From Mactromeris polynyma (Eukaryota; Mollusca; Bivalvia; Venerida; Mactridae), in assembly GCA_032209605.1 (NCBI GenBank), contig JASFXZ010000016.1, positions 3,348,001-3,412,000 on the forward strand: a DNA stretch of 64,000 nt. Direction: 5' to 3'. The notes below the pieces were generated by a model. The model had not been told where the DNA came from and did no database searches. It was given only the letters and a program-made list of their open reading frames with translations. How positions within the stretch are numbered: the first letter of the stretch is position 1; the number at the start of each line of letters is the position of its first letter. The position numbers were made by a program, and so were the translations under genes. This document shows positions 1-12,299 of this stretch, piece after piece.

Positions 1-212
1 TTGGAGGATAGTGCATGATACAGAAGATGCCCCAGTTCCAGAAGCACCCCTGGTTCTTTTACGTGCTCGATGTAAAGCATCATACACGGGACCTCGGTTT
101 TTAAAGTCTCGTCCGAAAGACTGTTAGTACGGTCAGTGATGGAGCGGGGAATCGAACCAGCGATCCCTGGATTACAAGTCCAGCGTTTTACCACTGGACC
201 ACTGAGCTCTCT
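1..212 (-). repeat. tRNA-headed SINE, truncated by the window edge
   Basis: Read on the minus strand, about 138-210 has a tRNA-like head: a perfect 5-bp anticodon stem (CTGGA/TCCAG) around loop CTTGTAA (anticodon TGT, Thr-like) and a TTCGATT T-loop. The T-stem and D-arm pair poorly, so it is not a functional tRNA. The head runs into a body at 1-137 containing TTTCGGACGAGAC, then ACCGAGGTCCCGTGT. From memory, that order resembles the conserved central domain of metazoan V/Meta-type SINEs. The 3' tail lies outside the window. Confidence 0.6.
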
Positions 213-2810
213 GCATTGTGCAGAAACCATACTTTATATACATAATAAGCTTCAAATCTCAATTGTTTGGTTGACAGTTGGAACTTTGTGTACAATACGT
301 TCCATAAAACAGAAATTGGCTTGTGTAATTATGTATTATATGACAAATCCTGAACTCATTTCCTTTTCTACAATAGCTGTATAACATAACTGTCTGCATA
401 TTCATTTTCATATTCTTCCAACTTATTTTAAAAATCTGAAAATTGATCCAAAAGTTGTCGGCTGGTTTAAGAGATGAAATTCAATGTTGATGTGTTCCAA
501 GTAGCTAATTGTCTGTTCTATTTGTTGATATAATGAGACTTCAGTAGCTACCTCAAGCCAGAGGTTGACTTTAATTTTTATTTAAACCCAGTCCATGACA
601 ATTAAATGTTACAAGGTGCAAATGTTGAGGACAATATGTAAAATGTTGGGACAATGTTTGAGAATATACATAGAAATGATACAAGATACACAGATGCTGG
701 TTTCATCATTTTTAATTAAATATTCACAGGTCTTCATTTCATCAATAAATTATATATCATGTACACTTTGTTATTAGTTACTTTTAATAAAAAGATTTTT
801 ATAGGGGTTGAATGTTTATTTTACAAATTGTGATTGTCATTTTACTACATGATTTCATATTTTCTTTTTTATCTAGAACACACAATAACACATACTGGTA
901 GTCCCTGATTTTATCTAAATGATTCCATTTTCAAGCACAAAACTAGCATAAACAAGAATCACAATTAAATCCCTTTGAGATGGCTTTGGAAAATACAATC
1001 TTGCTACAATAACATATTTGTGTACAAGAGGACACATTCATCAGCAGTATCTGTACTGAGCAATAAACACTACAATATTTTTACAGCTTATCATATGGAA
1101 TATAAGGACAATAGAAATGCAAAACCATCCAATAATCACTAATCACACAAAATTTAAAGTTTCCATTAAAATGTTCACCTTAAACAGCAATTTAAATTTG
1201 AATGTCACAAATTCAATAACAGACACTAGTCATATTTACTCATATGTTGGTATAATGACAGATTTGCTGATTATTTCCTATGGACTTGTCTATTTTCCTA
1301 GTGTGGTATAAGCTCCTTTATTTTATATCAAATGTGTTTCTGTGTCCATTCCAGTCAACCAACAGGTCATTTGTACATACCTGAAAATAATTAATATGCA
1401 CAAAGTAATTTTTTTTTTTATACATTTAACAACAAAAACAAAAATTACTGACAGGAAGGATACATTTTCATTTTTATTACTTACATTCAATTAATTAAAT
1501 TCATTAATTCATATATCAAGCAGTACATTATTCAATAGAAATATCAAATATTACCATAATCTGTCTTAATGACTGTGTTTTAAGTAATTTATCTATGTCT
1601 AGTTATATACTAAAGTGAACTGTCATCCAAGAATTTTATTTTATACATGCACTATCTAGAATCAATGCTAAATTTTATTTATAAGAACTATTGCATTCAA
1701 GCATAATTTTTACCATATAGGCCCTATCCTGTTTCATGTTTCATGGTATGACATTGCACCATTATATTATGCATGTATGCTCTGTCTAGATGTAAATCTG
1801 CAATGAAGAAGTGTGTTGTAAATTAATTTCATCTTTTTAATGACACAATGAACATTTCAAATAATTTAATACACAGATAAACATCATGTGAGTGCTGGTG
1901 CACCTCATGGATGATTGAAATCGAAAACCAAAATACAACTTGTTTATATATTGTGCATTAATTCCAGTATATCTGAGTATCATGATAGTAGGTGTTGTTG
2001 TAACATAAAATGAGTAATAGTAGGCATGTCTAAATTAGAGCCTCCAACACAGATCCCTTGAGTACATATAATAAAATAATGATAAGAGGAGGATCTAAAA
2101 CACAAAGTTCTAAACATTAGGGCTGGGACCAATATCCCTGTATATATTGGTAACATATTATGGGTATGGGATCGTCAAGGGAATATAGCAATATAACGAA
2201 TATGACATACAGTGACTGCGTACCATTAATAAATAATTGAAAATAAGTCTTCTTTTCAGCAACAGTTACTGATCAGTCAGATACAAGTGGGTGGGGTAAT
2301 GTTTACTTTTTACTCACTATAAGTAACACGTTACAGATATTCCTCACACATCTCAGAAAATGAAATCAATAGATGCATTTATTTTATGACTGATGTAAGT
2401 TCTTTATAGACGAACAAGTTAATGAAATAATACGTAAACTTGACGCTTTCTCAGCATGTCAATGAAGTCAATGAAGGAGTGTTCTCCCTTGAAATAATGA
2501 CAGCTATTGAATGTAAAATGCATAAATTCAATATGTCATGACGAAGTGTGGGACGCGATATCGATCTATCTATGAAAAGAGAGAAAAAACAAAGCGATTA
2601 CCCGAGTCAAACTGACATGGATGCAGCGAAGGCATTTCAGTTGTTTTGCTTAAATTGTGTTTACATTTAGCACATTTAAGCGATTCCCTCTCGTTAATTT
2701 TTGTACCTGTCATTAACACTTCGTCCCAAAAGTATTCGAATTAGGCTTTATTTGTTGAAAATGCTTAAAATGTCGTTGAAGCGGACTCACATGGCGGCCA
2801 TTTTTGATTG
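213..2810. other. AT-rich non-coding stretch
   Basis: I see no gene here. The short ORFs lack family motifs and credible splice context. The sequence is AT-rich with scattered homopolymer runs (for example the T run near 1410). Confidence 0.5.
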
Positions 2811-2990
2811 AGTTACGACACGCTAAGACAGCCTCGGACCTGTCTTAAAAGTTACGACACAAAAATAGGCAAAGTTACGACATCTTAGCTACGACAAACG
2901 ATAAAATGCTCTTGTCGTAAATTTGGCGTCTTACGACAGACTTACGACAAAAACGTCGTAAGACACGTTGATAAAACAGCCCCCAGGAGT
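2811..2990. repeat. TTACGACA/TGTCGTAA motif cluster, probable transposon end
   Basis: At least eight copies of TTACGACA or its complement, in both orientations, occur within about 150 bp, ending in AAAACAGCCCCC. The density suggests the end of a dispersed mobile element. I could not find the opposite end, so its class is unknown. Confidence 0.35.
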
Positions 2991-3109
2991 GGCATAAAAC
3001 AGTGACATAAATATCATATGTAACTAGTTACATAAATAGCAGAATCACAGCACGAATAAAGTCTATTTAAAGATTGAAAACAATCTATTTATGGTGTTAT
3101 GTGATAAAT

Positions 3110-3235
3110 AGAATCTTACACGAGTGCTTATTTGATATTGTTTTTATGAAACGAGTCGATTGAAACTAATATGATTGAAACTAATATGACGCTCGTCATA
3201 AAAACAATATCAAATAGGCACTCATGTAAGATTCT
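3110..3235. mobile_element. small hairpin (foldback/MITE-like) element
   Basis: Two near-identical inverted arms, about 3110-3155 and 3190-3235, share AGAATCTTACA...GAGTGC..ATTTGATATTG followed by TTTTTATGA. The loop holds two direct copies of a 17-bp unit (TGAAACTAATATGAT type). It has no coding capacity and sits just outside the larger palindrome that starts at 3247. Confidence 0.65.
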
Positions 3236-3246
3236 CTATATATATT

Positions 3247-4140
3247 GGTATCTGCACAGGTGGCCGGTGCGTAGCCATGACATTTAAAACCTGCATTGAA
3301 TTTTTTTTTTCACTCTGTTCTTATAGTAAGATAAAGGTGTCCAACTTGATACGTATTTACAATGAAAATATATACACACATGTGCTTTGACGTACTTTTC
3401 AAAGCCATTTCTCAACCAATTTCACAAACAGAATATACTGTTTTTTTTAACGTCAAATGTCAAGAATGGCTAGGTCGGACAACTTTAGATTTCAATAAGA
3501 AACATTAAAAAAATTATATTGCAATATCAAACAACTTACAAATCGACATACAGACGCGGAGATCGCTATTTTCACTAGTAGTTTTCCTTTCACGGAAATG
3601 CGGCCTTTTTGACAGGTGGTACCCGGCTCTGCGTAAGAACACATTTTGTAAGCCGAAAACAAAAAAACTTGGGAAAAAATAGCGATCTCCGCGTCTGTAT
3701 GTCGATTTGTAAGTTGTTTGATATTGAAATATACTTTTTTAAATGTTTCTTATTGAAATCTAAAGTCGTTCGTCAGGTGAATAGCAATTTATAGTAGTTT
3801 CGTTCTGAAAATACCGACTCGGTCTAACGGTAAGAAGTTGTCCGACCTAGCCATTCTTGATGTTTGACGTTAAAAAAAACAGTCTATTCTGTTTGTGAAA
3901 ATTTTTTGAGTATATACACTGTTGACATAAATCCCTTGTGTGTATTTAAAGACATCAGTGATAAAAATCGGTTGAGAAATGGCTTTGAAAAGTACGTCAA
4001 AGCACATGTGTGTATATATTTTCATTGTAAATACGTATGAAGTTGGACACCTTTATCTTACTATAAGAACAGAGTGAAAAATATTTTTTTTCAATGCGGG
4101 TTTTAAATGTCATGGCTACGCACCGGCCACCTGTGGGTAT
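3247..4140. mobile_element. large imperfect palindromic element (foldback type)
   Basis: The left arm (about 3247-3573) is repeated in reverse complement as the right arm (about 3674-4140), separated by a spacer of about 100 bp. Outer ends share GGTGGCCGGTGCGTAGCCAT; inner ends share GACGCGGAGATCGCTATTT. The right arm has two extra blocks absent from the left: about 72 bp near 3768-3838 and about 65 bp near 3905-3968. No ORF in it has recognisable motifs. The structure fits a foldback transposon or inverted duplication; I do not know the family. Confidence 0.7.
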
Positions 4141-4149
4141 CTGTACAGA

Positions 4150-5002
4150 GAATATTAATTTTGCACCAGTTTTTGCTTTACCATTCTATGTCAACAGTCA
4201 CTAAACTTTTACTGTCGTATTGGGAGAAAATATATTCACTTGTAAACGATTATTTACGTTTTACATGCATATTAAGTAGCATTTATGATTATGATGTGGC
4301 AGCCACTGGTGATTTTAAAAGTATTTAACTTCCCATACATTACACATATGTCATTTCTAGTTGTAAACAATTCTTTCCTGTGTTTGCCATGGTTAATTGA
4401 TGTTGCTACCTTACACGGTATTTCCGGGAAATCCTTCTGTCTTGTACTACATACAGAATGCCTCAATCCAGGAATAACTCTAGCGAGCCATTTTTGCGAT
4501 TTCTTGCACAAAAATCGTCTAAATCTCATTGAAAAAACATAAATGGGATAGAATATCACACTGGCTCGCAGTTTGCGTATTTTGTGCATTATTTGGCTCA
4601 GTTGTTTTCAAGCGTTTATGCATCCCGGGAGGGTCTTATAAGTATTTTACACACAGTATTTTACAGGCATCTATCTGAAGTGATGCACCATAATGAGACG
4701 GGAAGACAATGTCTGTCATACACATTGTAACATAATCAGTTTAATTAATAATGGAGCATCAGTTTATATCAATTCACAAGTGTTTCATTCGAGTCAATAT
4801 GGATTAAATTACTCAGCATTGTTTTTTTACTGCGTTATCCGTTTCTCATTAAAAATTCTGGCTGAAATTCTCTCACCAATTTTGGACAAGTGGGAGCAAT
4901 TCTCTCATTGAAAAACTGACGTAGAATTTACCCTGCAATCTTTCATTTTCATTTTTAAATATGGAAAATGTTAGTTAAATAAATGTACATGAAATGTGGG
5001 AA
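4150..5002. other. non-coding stretch
   Basis: Several overlapping ORFs of 70-105 codons on both strands have no motifs and look like chance. I see no gene. Confidence 0.4.
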
Positions 5003-5299
5003 ATAGCCCAATGAGTTTTAGGCAGGAAAATACATGCATGAAGTTGTCTTTGGTGATGATGATAGCCCAATGAGTTTTAGGCAGGAAAATACATGCATGA
5101 CGTTGTCTTTGGTGATGATGATAGCCCAATGAGTTTTAGGCAGGAAAATACATGCATGAAGTTGTCTTTGGTGATGATGATAGCCCAATGAGTTTTAGGC
5201 AGGAAAATACATGCATGACGTTGTCTTTGGTGATGATGATAGCCCAATGAGTTTTAGGCAGGAAAATACATGCATGAAGTTGTCTTTGGTGATGATGAT
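5003..5299. repeat. 59-bp minisatellite, 5 copies with alternating variants
   Basis: ATAGCCCAATGAG recurs at 5003, 5062, 5121, 5180 and 5239, exactly 59 bp apart. The copies alternate between GAAGTTGTC and GACGTTGTC (A-B-A-B-A), so the effective unit is a 118-bp dimer. Copies are otherwise essentially identical, implying recent amplification. Confidence 0.93.
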
Positions 5300-5389
5300 C
5301 TCTATATCCTGGTTATATTTCAGGTTTATCTGTTCATATTCATTTTGTTTGTATTTGGGAAAGAATTGTATATAATGTTAGTGTCTCAG

Positions 5390-7160
5390 AACCCTGCCAG
5401 TGTTTGGGGTAGATCTCTATATCCTGTTGGTGTTTGGGGTATACCTCAGTATCCTGTTAGTGTTTTGGGTAGATCACTATATCCTGTGTTTGGAGAAGAT
5501 CTGGGTCATCTTGGTATTTGGGGTAGATCGGAGTTCTGTTAGCAGTCCTGTCAGTGTTTGGGGTAAATCACTATATCCTGTTATTGTTGGTGATATATCT
5601 GAGGCCTGTTAATGTTTGGGTAAATCACTATATCCTGTTATTGTTTGTGATATATCTGAGGCCTGTTAATGTTTGGGTAAATCACTATATCATGTTATTG
5701 TTTGTGATAGATCTGAGGCCTGTTAATGTTTGGTGTAGATCTCTATATCCTGTTATTGTTTGTGATATATCTGAGGCCTGTTAATGTTTGGTGTAGATCT
5801 CTATATCCTGTTATTGTTTGTGATATATCTGAGGCCTGTTAATGTTTGGGGATAATCTCTATATCATGTTATTGTTTGTGGAAGATCTGAGTCCAGTAAG
5901 TATTTTGGGAAGATCTCTATATCCTATTATTGGTTGTGATAGATCTGAGGCCTGTTAATGTTTGGAGTAGATCTCTATATCCTGTTATTGTTTGTGATAG
6001 ATCTGATGCCTGTTAATGTTTGGGGTAGATCTCTATATCCTGTTATTGTTTGTGATAGATCTGAGGCCTGTTAATGTTTGGGGATAATCTCTATATCCTG
6101 TTATTGTTTTTGGTAGATCTGAGGCCTGTTAATGTTTTGGGAATATCTCTATATCATGTTATTGTTTGTGATAGATCTGAGGCCTGTTAATGTTTGGGGT
6201 AGATCTCTATATCCTGTCATTGTTTGTGAAAGATCTGAGGCCTGGTAATGTTTGGTGAAGATCACTATATCCTGTTATTGTTTGTGGTAGATCTGATGCC
6301 TGTTAATGTTTGGGGTAGATCTCTATATCATGTTATTGTTTGTGATAGATCTGAGGCCTGTTAATGTTTGGTGTAGATCTCTATATCCTGTTATTGTTTG
6401 TGGTAGATCTGAGGCCTGTTAATCTTTGGGGAATATCTCTATATCATGTTATTGTTTGTGATATATCTGATGCCTGTTAATGTTTGGGGAATATCTCTAT
6501 ATCATGTTATTGTTTGTGACAGATCTGAGGCATGTTGATGTTTGGTGTAGATCTCTATATCATGTTATTGTTTGTGATAGATCGGAGGCCTGATAATGTT
6601 TGGTGTAGATCAATATATCCTGTTATTGTTTGTGGTAGATCTGATGCCTGTTAATGTTTGGGGAATATCTGAGGCCTGTTAATGTTTGGGGAATATCTCT
6701 ATATCCTGTTATTGTTTGTGATAGATCTGAGGCCTGTTAATGTTTGGTGTAGATCTCTATATCATGTTATTGTTTGTGATAGATCTGAGGCCTGTTAATG
6801 TTTGGTGTAGATCTCTATATCATGATATTGTTTGTGATAGATCTGAGGCCTGTTAATGTTTGGAGAAGAACTCTATATCCTGTTATTGTTTGTGGTAGAT
6901 CTCAATATCATGTTATTGTTTGTGATAGATCTGAGGCCTGTTAATGTTTGGTGTAGATCTCTATATCCTGTTATTGTTTGTGATAGATCTGAGGCCTGTT
7001 AATGTTTGGTGTAGATCTCTATATCCTGTTATTGTTTGTGATAGATCTGAGGCCTGTTAATGTTTGGTGTAGATCTCTATATCATGTCATTGTTTGTGAA
7101 AGATCTGAGGCCTGTTAATGTTTGGTGTAGATCTCTATATCATGTCATTGTTTGTGAAAG
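5390..7160. repeat. 57-58-bp minisatellite made of two related half-units
   Basis: The unit reads roughly GATCTGAGGCCTGTTAATG, TTTGGTGTAGATCTCTATAT, then CCTGTTATTGTTTGTGATA; GAGGCCTG recurs every 57-58 bp (5601, 5658, 5715, 5773 and onward). Each unit is two diverged halves of about 29 bp, both of the form GATCT-n-CTGTTA-n-TGTTTG. Copies differ by point changes and small indels. The first 200 bp, before 5590, are more irregular. The array passes into the next one without unique sequence. The ORF of 5554-5784 is a product of the repeat. Confidence 0.92.
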
Positions 7161-10100
7161 ATCTGAGAACTGTTAGTGTTTGGGGTGATCTGAGTACTGT
7201 TGGTGTTTGGGGTCTATCTGAGTACTGTTAGTGTTTGGGGTATATCTGAGTACTGTTAGTGTTTGGGGTATATTTGAGAACTGTTAGTGTCTGGGGTATA
7301 TCTGAGCTTTGTTAGTGTTTGGGGTATATCTGAGTATTGTTGGTGTTTGTGGTATATCTGAGTACTGTTAGTGTTTGGAATATATCTGAGTACTATTAGT
7401 GTTTTGGGTATATCTGAGTACTGTTAGTGTTTGGGGTATATCTGAGTACTGTTAGTGTTTGGGGTATATCTGAGTACTGTTAGTGTTTGGGGTATATCTG
7501 AGTATTGTTAGTGTTTGGTGTGATCTGAGTTCTGTTAGTGTTTGGTGTGATCTGAGTACTGTTAGTGTTTGGTGTGATCTGAGTATTGTTAGTGTTTGGG
7601 GTATATATGAGTACTGTTAGTGTTTGGTGTGATCTGAGTACTGTTAGTGTTTGGGGTATATCTGAGTACTGTTAGTGTTTGGTGTGATCTGAGTATTGTT
7701 AGTGTTTGGTGTATATATGAGTACTGTTAGTGTTTGGTGTGATCTGAGTACTGTTAGTGTTTGGTGTGATCTGAGTATTGTTAGTGTTTGGGGTATATCT
7801 GAGTACTGTTAGTGTTTGGGGTATATCTGAGTACTGTTAGTGTTTGGGGTATATCTGAGTACTGTTAGTGTTTGGGGTATATATGAGTACTGTTAGTGTT
7901 TGGTGTGATCTGAGTACTGTTAGTGTTTGGGGTATATATGAGTACTGTTAGTGTTTGGTGTGATCTGAGTATTGTTAGTGTTTGGGGTATATCTGAGTAC
8001 TGTTAGTGTTTGGTGTGATCTGAGTATTGTTAGTGTTTGGGGTATATATGAGTACTGTTAGTGTTTGGTGTGATCTGAGTACTGTTAGTGTTTGGGGTAT
8101 ATATGAGTACTGTTAGTGTTTGGTGTGATCTGAGTATTGTTAGTGTTTGGGGTATATATGAGTACTGTTAGTGTTTTGGGTATATCTGAGTACTGTTAGT
8201 GTTTGGGGTATATCTGAGTACTGTTAGTGTTTGGGGTATATCTGAGTACTGTTAGTGTTTGGGGTATATCTGAGTACTGTTAGTGTTTGGGGTATATCTG
8301 AGTACTGTTGGTGTTTGGTGTGATCTGAGTACTGTTAGTGTTTGGTGTGATCTGAGTTCTGTTAGTGTTTGGTGTGATCTGAGTACTGTTAGTGTTTGGG
8401 GTATATATGAGTACTGTTAGTGTTTGGTGTGATCTGAGTACTGTTAGTGTTTGGGGTATATATGAGTACTGTTAGTGTTTGGTGTGATCTGAGTACTGTT
8501 AGTGTTTGGGGTATATATGAGTACTGTTAGTGTTTGGTGTGATCTGAGTATTGTTAGTGTTTGGGGTATATATGAGTACTGTTAGTGTTTGGGGTATATC
8601 TGAGTATTGTTAGTGTTTGGGGTATATATGAGTACTGTTAGTGTTTGGTGTGATCTGAGTATTGTTAGTGTTTGGTGTGATCTGAGTTCTGTTAGTGTTT
8701 GGGATATATCTGAGTATTGTTAGTGTTTGGTGTATATCTGAGTATTGTTAGTGTTTGGTGTATATCTGAGTATTGTTAGTGTTTGGGATATATCTGAGTA
8801 CTGTTAGTGTTTGGTGTATATCTGAGTATTGTTAGTGTTTGGTGTGATCTGAGTTCTGTTAGTGTTTGGTGTGATCTGAGTACTGTTAGTGTTTGGTGTG
8901 ATCTGAGTACTGTTAGTGTTTGGGGTATATCTGAGTACTGTTAGTGTTTGGGGTATATCTGAGTATTGTTAGTGTCTGGGGTATATATGAGTACTGTTAG
9001 TGTTTGGTGTGATCTGAGTACTGTTAGTGTTTGGTGTGATCTGAGTTCTGTTAGTGTTTGGGGTATATCTGAGTACTGTTAGTGTTTGGGGTATATCTGA
9101 GTATTGTTAGTGTCTGGGGTATATCTGAGTACTGTTAGTGTTTGGGGTATATCTGAGTACTGTTAGTGTTTGGTGTGATCTGAGTTCTGTTAGTGTTTGG
9201 GGTATATCTGAGTACTGTTAGTGTTTGGGGTATATCTGAGTATTGTTAGTGTTTGGTGTGATCTGAGTACTGTTAGTGTTTGGTGTGATCTGAGTTCTGT
9301 TAGTGTTTGGTGTGATCTGAGTACTGTTAGTGTTTTGGGTATATCTGAGTACTGTTAGTGTTTGGGGTATATCTGAGTATTGTTAGTGTCTGGGGTATAT
9401 CTGAGTACTGTTGGTGTTTGGGGTATATCTGAGTATTGTTAGTGTTTGGTGTGATCTGAGTTCTGTTAGTGTTTGGTGTGATCTGAGTACTGTTAGTGTT
9501 TGGTGTGATCTGAGTACTGTTAGTGTTTGGGGTATATCTGAGTACTGTTAGTGTTTGGGGTATATCTGAGTATTGTTAGTGTCTGGGGTATATATGAGTA
9601 CTGTTAGTGTTTGGTGTGATCTGAGTACTGTTAGTGTTTGGTGTGATCTGAGTTCTGTTAGTGTTTGGGGTATATCTGAGTACTGTTAGTGTTTGGGGTA
9701 TATCTGAGTATTGTTAGTGTCTGGGGTATATCTGAGTACTGTTAGTGTTTGGGGTATATCTGAGTACTGTTAGTGTTTGGTGTGATCTGAGTTCTGTTAG
9801 TGTTTGGGGTATATCTGAGTACTGTTAGTGTTTGGGGTATATCTGAGTATTGTTAGTGTTTGGTGTGATCTGAGTTCTGTTAGTGTTTGGGGTATATCTG
9901 AGTGCTGTTAGTGTTTGGGATATATCTGAGTACTGTTAGTGTTTGGTGTGATCTGAGTTCTGTTAGTGTTTGGGGTATATCTGAGTACTGTTGGTGTTTG
10001 GTGTGATCTGAGTTCTGTTAGTGTTTGGTGTGATCTGAGTACTGTTAGTGTTTGGGATATATCTGAGTACTGTTAGAGTTTGGTGTGATCTGAGTTCTGT

Positions 10101-12270
10101 TAGTGTTTGGTGTGATCTGAGTACTGTTAGTGTTTGGTGTGATCTGAGTACTGTTAGTGTTTGGGGTGATCTGAGTACTGTTAGTGTTTGGTGTGATCTG
10201 AGTTCTGTTAGTGTTTGGTGTGATCTGAGTTCTGTTAGTGTTTGGTGTGATCTGAGTTCTGTTAGTGTTTGGTGTGATCTGAGTACTGTTAGTGTTTGGG
10301 GTATATCTGAGTACTGTTAGTGTTTGGTGTGATCTGAGTTCTGTTAGTGTTTGGTGTGATCTGAGTTCTGTTAGTGTTTGGTGTGATCTGAGTTCTGTTA
10401 GTGTTTGGTGTGATCTGAGTTCTGTTAGTGTTTGGTGTGATCTGAGTACTGTTAGTGTTTGGGATATATCTGAGTACTGTTAGTGTTTGGTGTGATCTGA
10501 GTTCTGTTAGTGTTTGGTGTGATCTGAGTACTGTTAGTGTTTGGGATATATCTGAGTTCTGTTAGTGTTTGGTGTGATCTGAGTACTGTTAGTGTTTGGG
10601 ATATATCTGAGTACTGTTAGTGTTTGGTGTGATCTGAGTACTGTTAGTGTTTGGTGTGATCTGAGTTCTGTTAGTGTTTGGGATATATCTGAGTACTGTT
10701 AGTGTTTGGTGTGATCTGAGTACTGTTAGTGTTTGGGGTATATCTGAGTACTGTTAGTGTTTGGGATATATCTGAGTACTGTTAGTGTTTGGTGTGATCT
10801 GAGTTCTGTTAGTGTTTGGTGTGATCTGAGTACTGTTAGTGTTTGGGGTATATCTGAGTACTGTTAGTGTTTGGTGTGATCTGAGTTCTGTTAGTGTTTG
10901 GGGTATATCTGAGTATTGTTAGTGTTTGGGATATATCTGAGTATTGTTAGTGTTTGGTGTGATCTGAGTACTGTTAGTGTTTGGTGTGATCTGAGTTCTG
11001 TTAGTGTTTGGGGTATATCTGAGTATTGTTAGTGTTTGGGATATATCTGAGTATTGTTAGTGTTTGGTGTGATCTGAGTATTGTTAGTGTTTGGGGTATA
11101 TCTGAGTATTGTTAGTGTTTGGGATATATCTGAGTATTGTTAGTGTTTGGGGTATATCTGAGTACTGTTAGTGTTTGGGATATATCTGAGTATTGTTAGT
11201 GTTTGGTGTGATCTGAGTACTGTTAGTGTTTGGGGTATAACTGAGTACTGTTAGTGTTTGGTGTGATCTGAGTTCTGTTAGTGTTTGGTGTGATCTGAGT
11301 ACTGTTAGTGTTTGGGGTATATCTGAGTACTGTTAGTGTTTGGTGTGATCTGAGTACTGTTAGTGTTTGGGGTATATCTGAGTATTGTTAGTGTTTTGTG
11401 TGATCTGAGTTCTGTTAGTGTTTGGGATATATCTGAGTACTGTTAGTGTTTGGTGTGATCTGAGTTCTGTTAGTGTTTGGTGTGATCTGAGTACTGTTAG
11501 TGTTTTGGGTATATCTGAGTACTGTTAGTGTTTGGGGTATATCTGAGTATTGTTAGTGTCTGGGGTATATCTGAGTACTGTTGGTGTTTGGGGTATATCT
11601 GAGTAATGTTAGTGTTTGGGGTATATCTGAGTACTGTTAGTGTTTGGGATATATCTGAGTATTGTTAGTGTTTGGTGTGATCTGAGTACTGTTAGTGTTT
11701 GGGGTATATCTGAGTATTGTTAGTGTTTGGGGTATATCTGAGTACTGTTGGTGTTTGGGGTATATCTGAGTAATGTTAGTGTTTGGGGTATATCTGAGTA
11801 CTGTTAGTGTTTGGGATATATCTGAGTATTGTTAGTGTTTGGTGTGATCTGAGTTCTGTTAGTGTTTGGTGTGATCTGAGTACTGTTAGTGTTTGGGGTA
11901 TATCTGAGTACTGTTAGTGTTTGGGATATATCTGAGTATTGTTAGTGTTTGGTGTGATCTGAGTTCTGTTAGTGTTTGGTGTGATCTGAGTTCTGTTAGT
12001 GTTTGGTGTGATCTGAGTACTGTTAGTGTTTGGGGTATATCTGAGTTCTGTTAGTGTTTGGTGTATATCTGAGTTCTGTTAGTGTTTGGGGTATATCTGA
12101 GTACTGTTAGTGTTTGGTGTGATCTGAGTACTGTTAGTGTTTGGGGTATATCTGAGTACTGTTAGAGTTTGGGGTGATCCAAGTACTGTTAGTGTTTGGG
12201 GGTATATCTGAGTACTGTTAGTGTTTGGGGTAGACCTCTATATCCTGTTAGTGTTTGTGTAGATCAGTGT
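7160..12270. repeat. 27/28-bp minisatellite block of about 5.1 kb
   Basis: About 180 units of two interleaved types: a 27-bp unit containing TGGTGTGATCTGAG and a 28-bp unit containing TGGGGTATATCTGAG, each followed by T(A/T)CTGTTAGTGTTT. Both are related to the half-units of the preceding array. At 12220-12270 the units revert to the GTAGACCTCTATATCCTG form seen at the start near 5400, so the middle appears to be the expanded part. The 27-bp unit keeps frame, giving chance repetitive ORFs (10048-10320, 10292-10483) that are not genes. Confidence 0.95.
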
Positions 12271-12299
12271 CATGTTGGTGCTTGAGTTGATCTCTTTAA

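Noticed and set aside
138..210. Functional tRNA-Thr (TGT)
   Set aside because: The T-stem and D-arm do not pair, and the head runs straight into a SINE body.
2125..2220. hAT-like end (AGGGCTGGGACCAATAT)
   Set aside because: No matching inverted end or target duplication could be found in the window.
7160..12270. G-quadruplex-forming array
   Set aside because: There is only one GGGG run per 28 bp, leaving loops far longer than stable quadruplexes allow.
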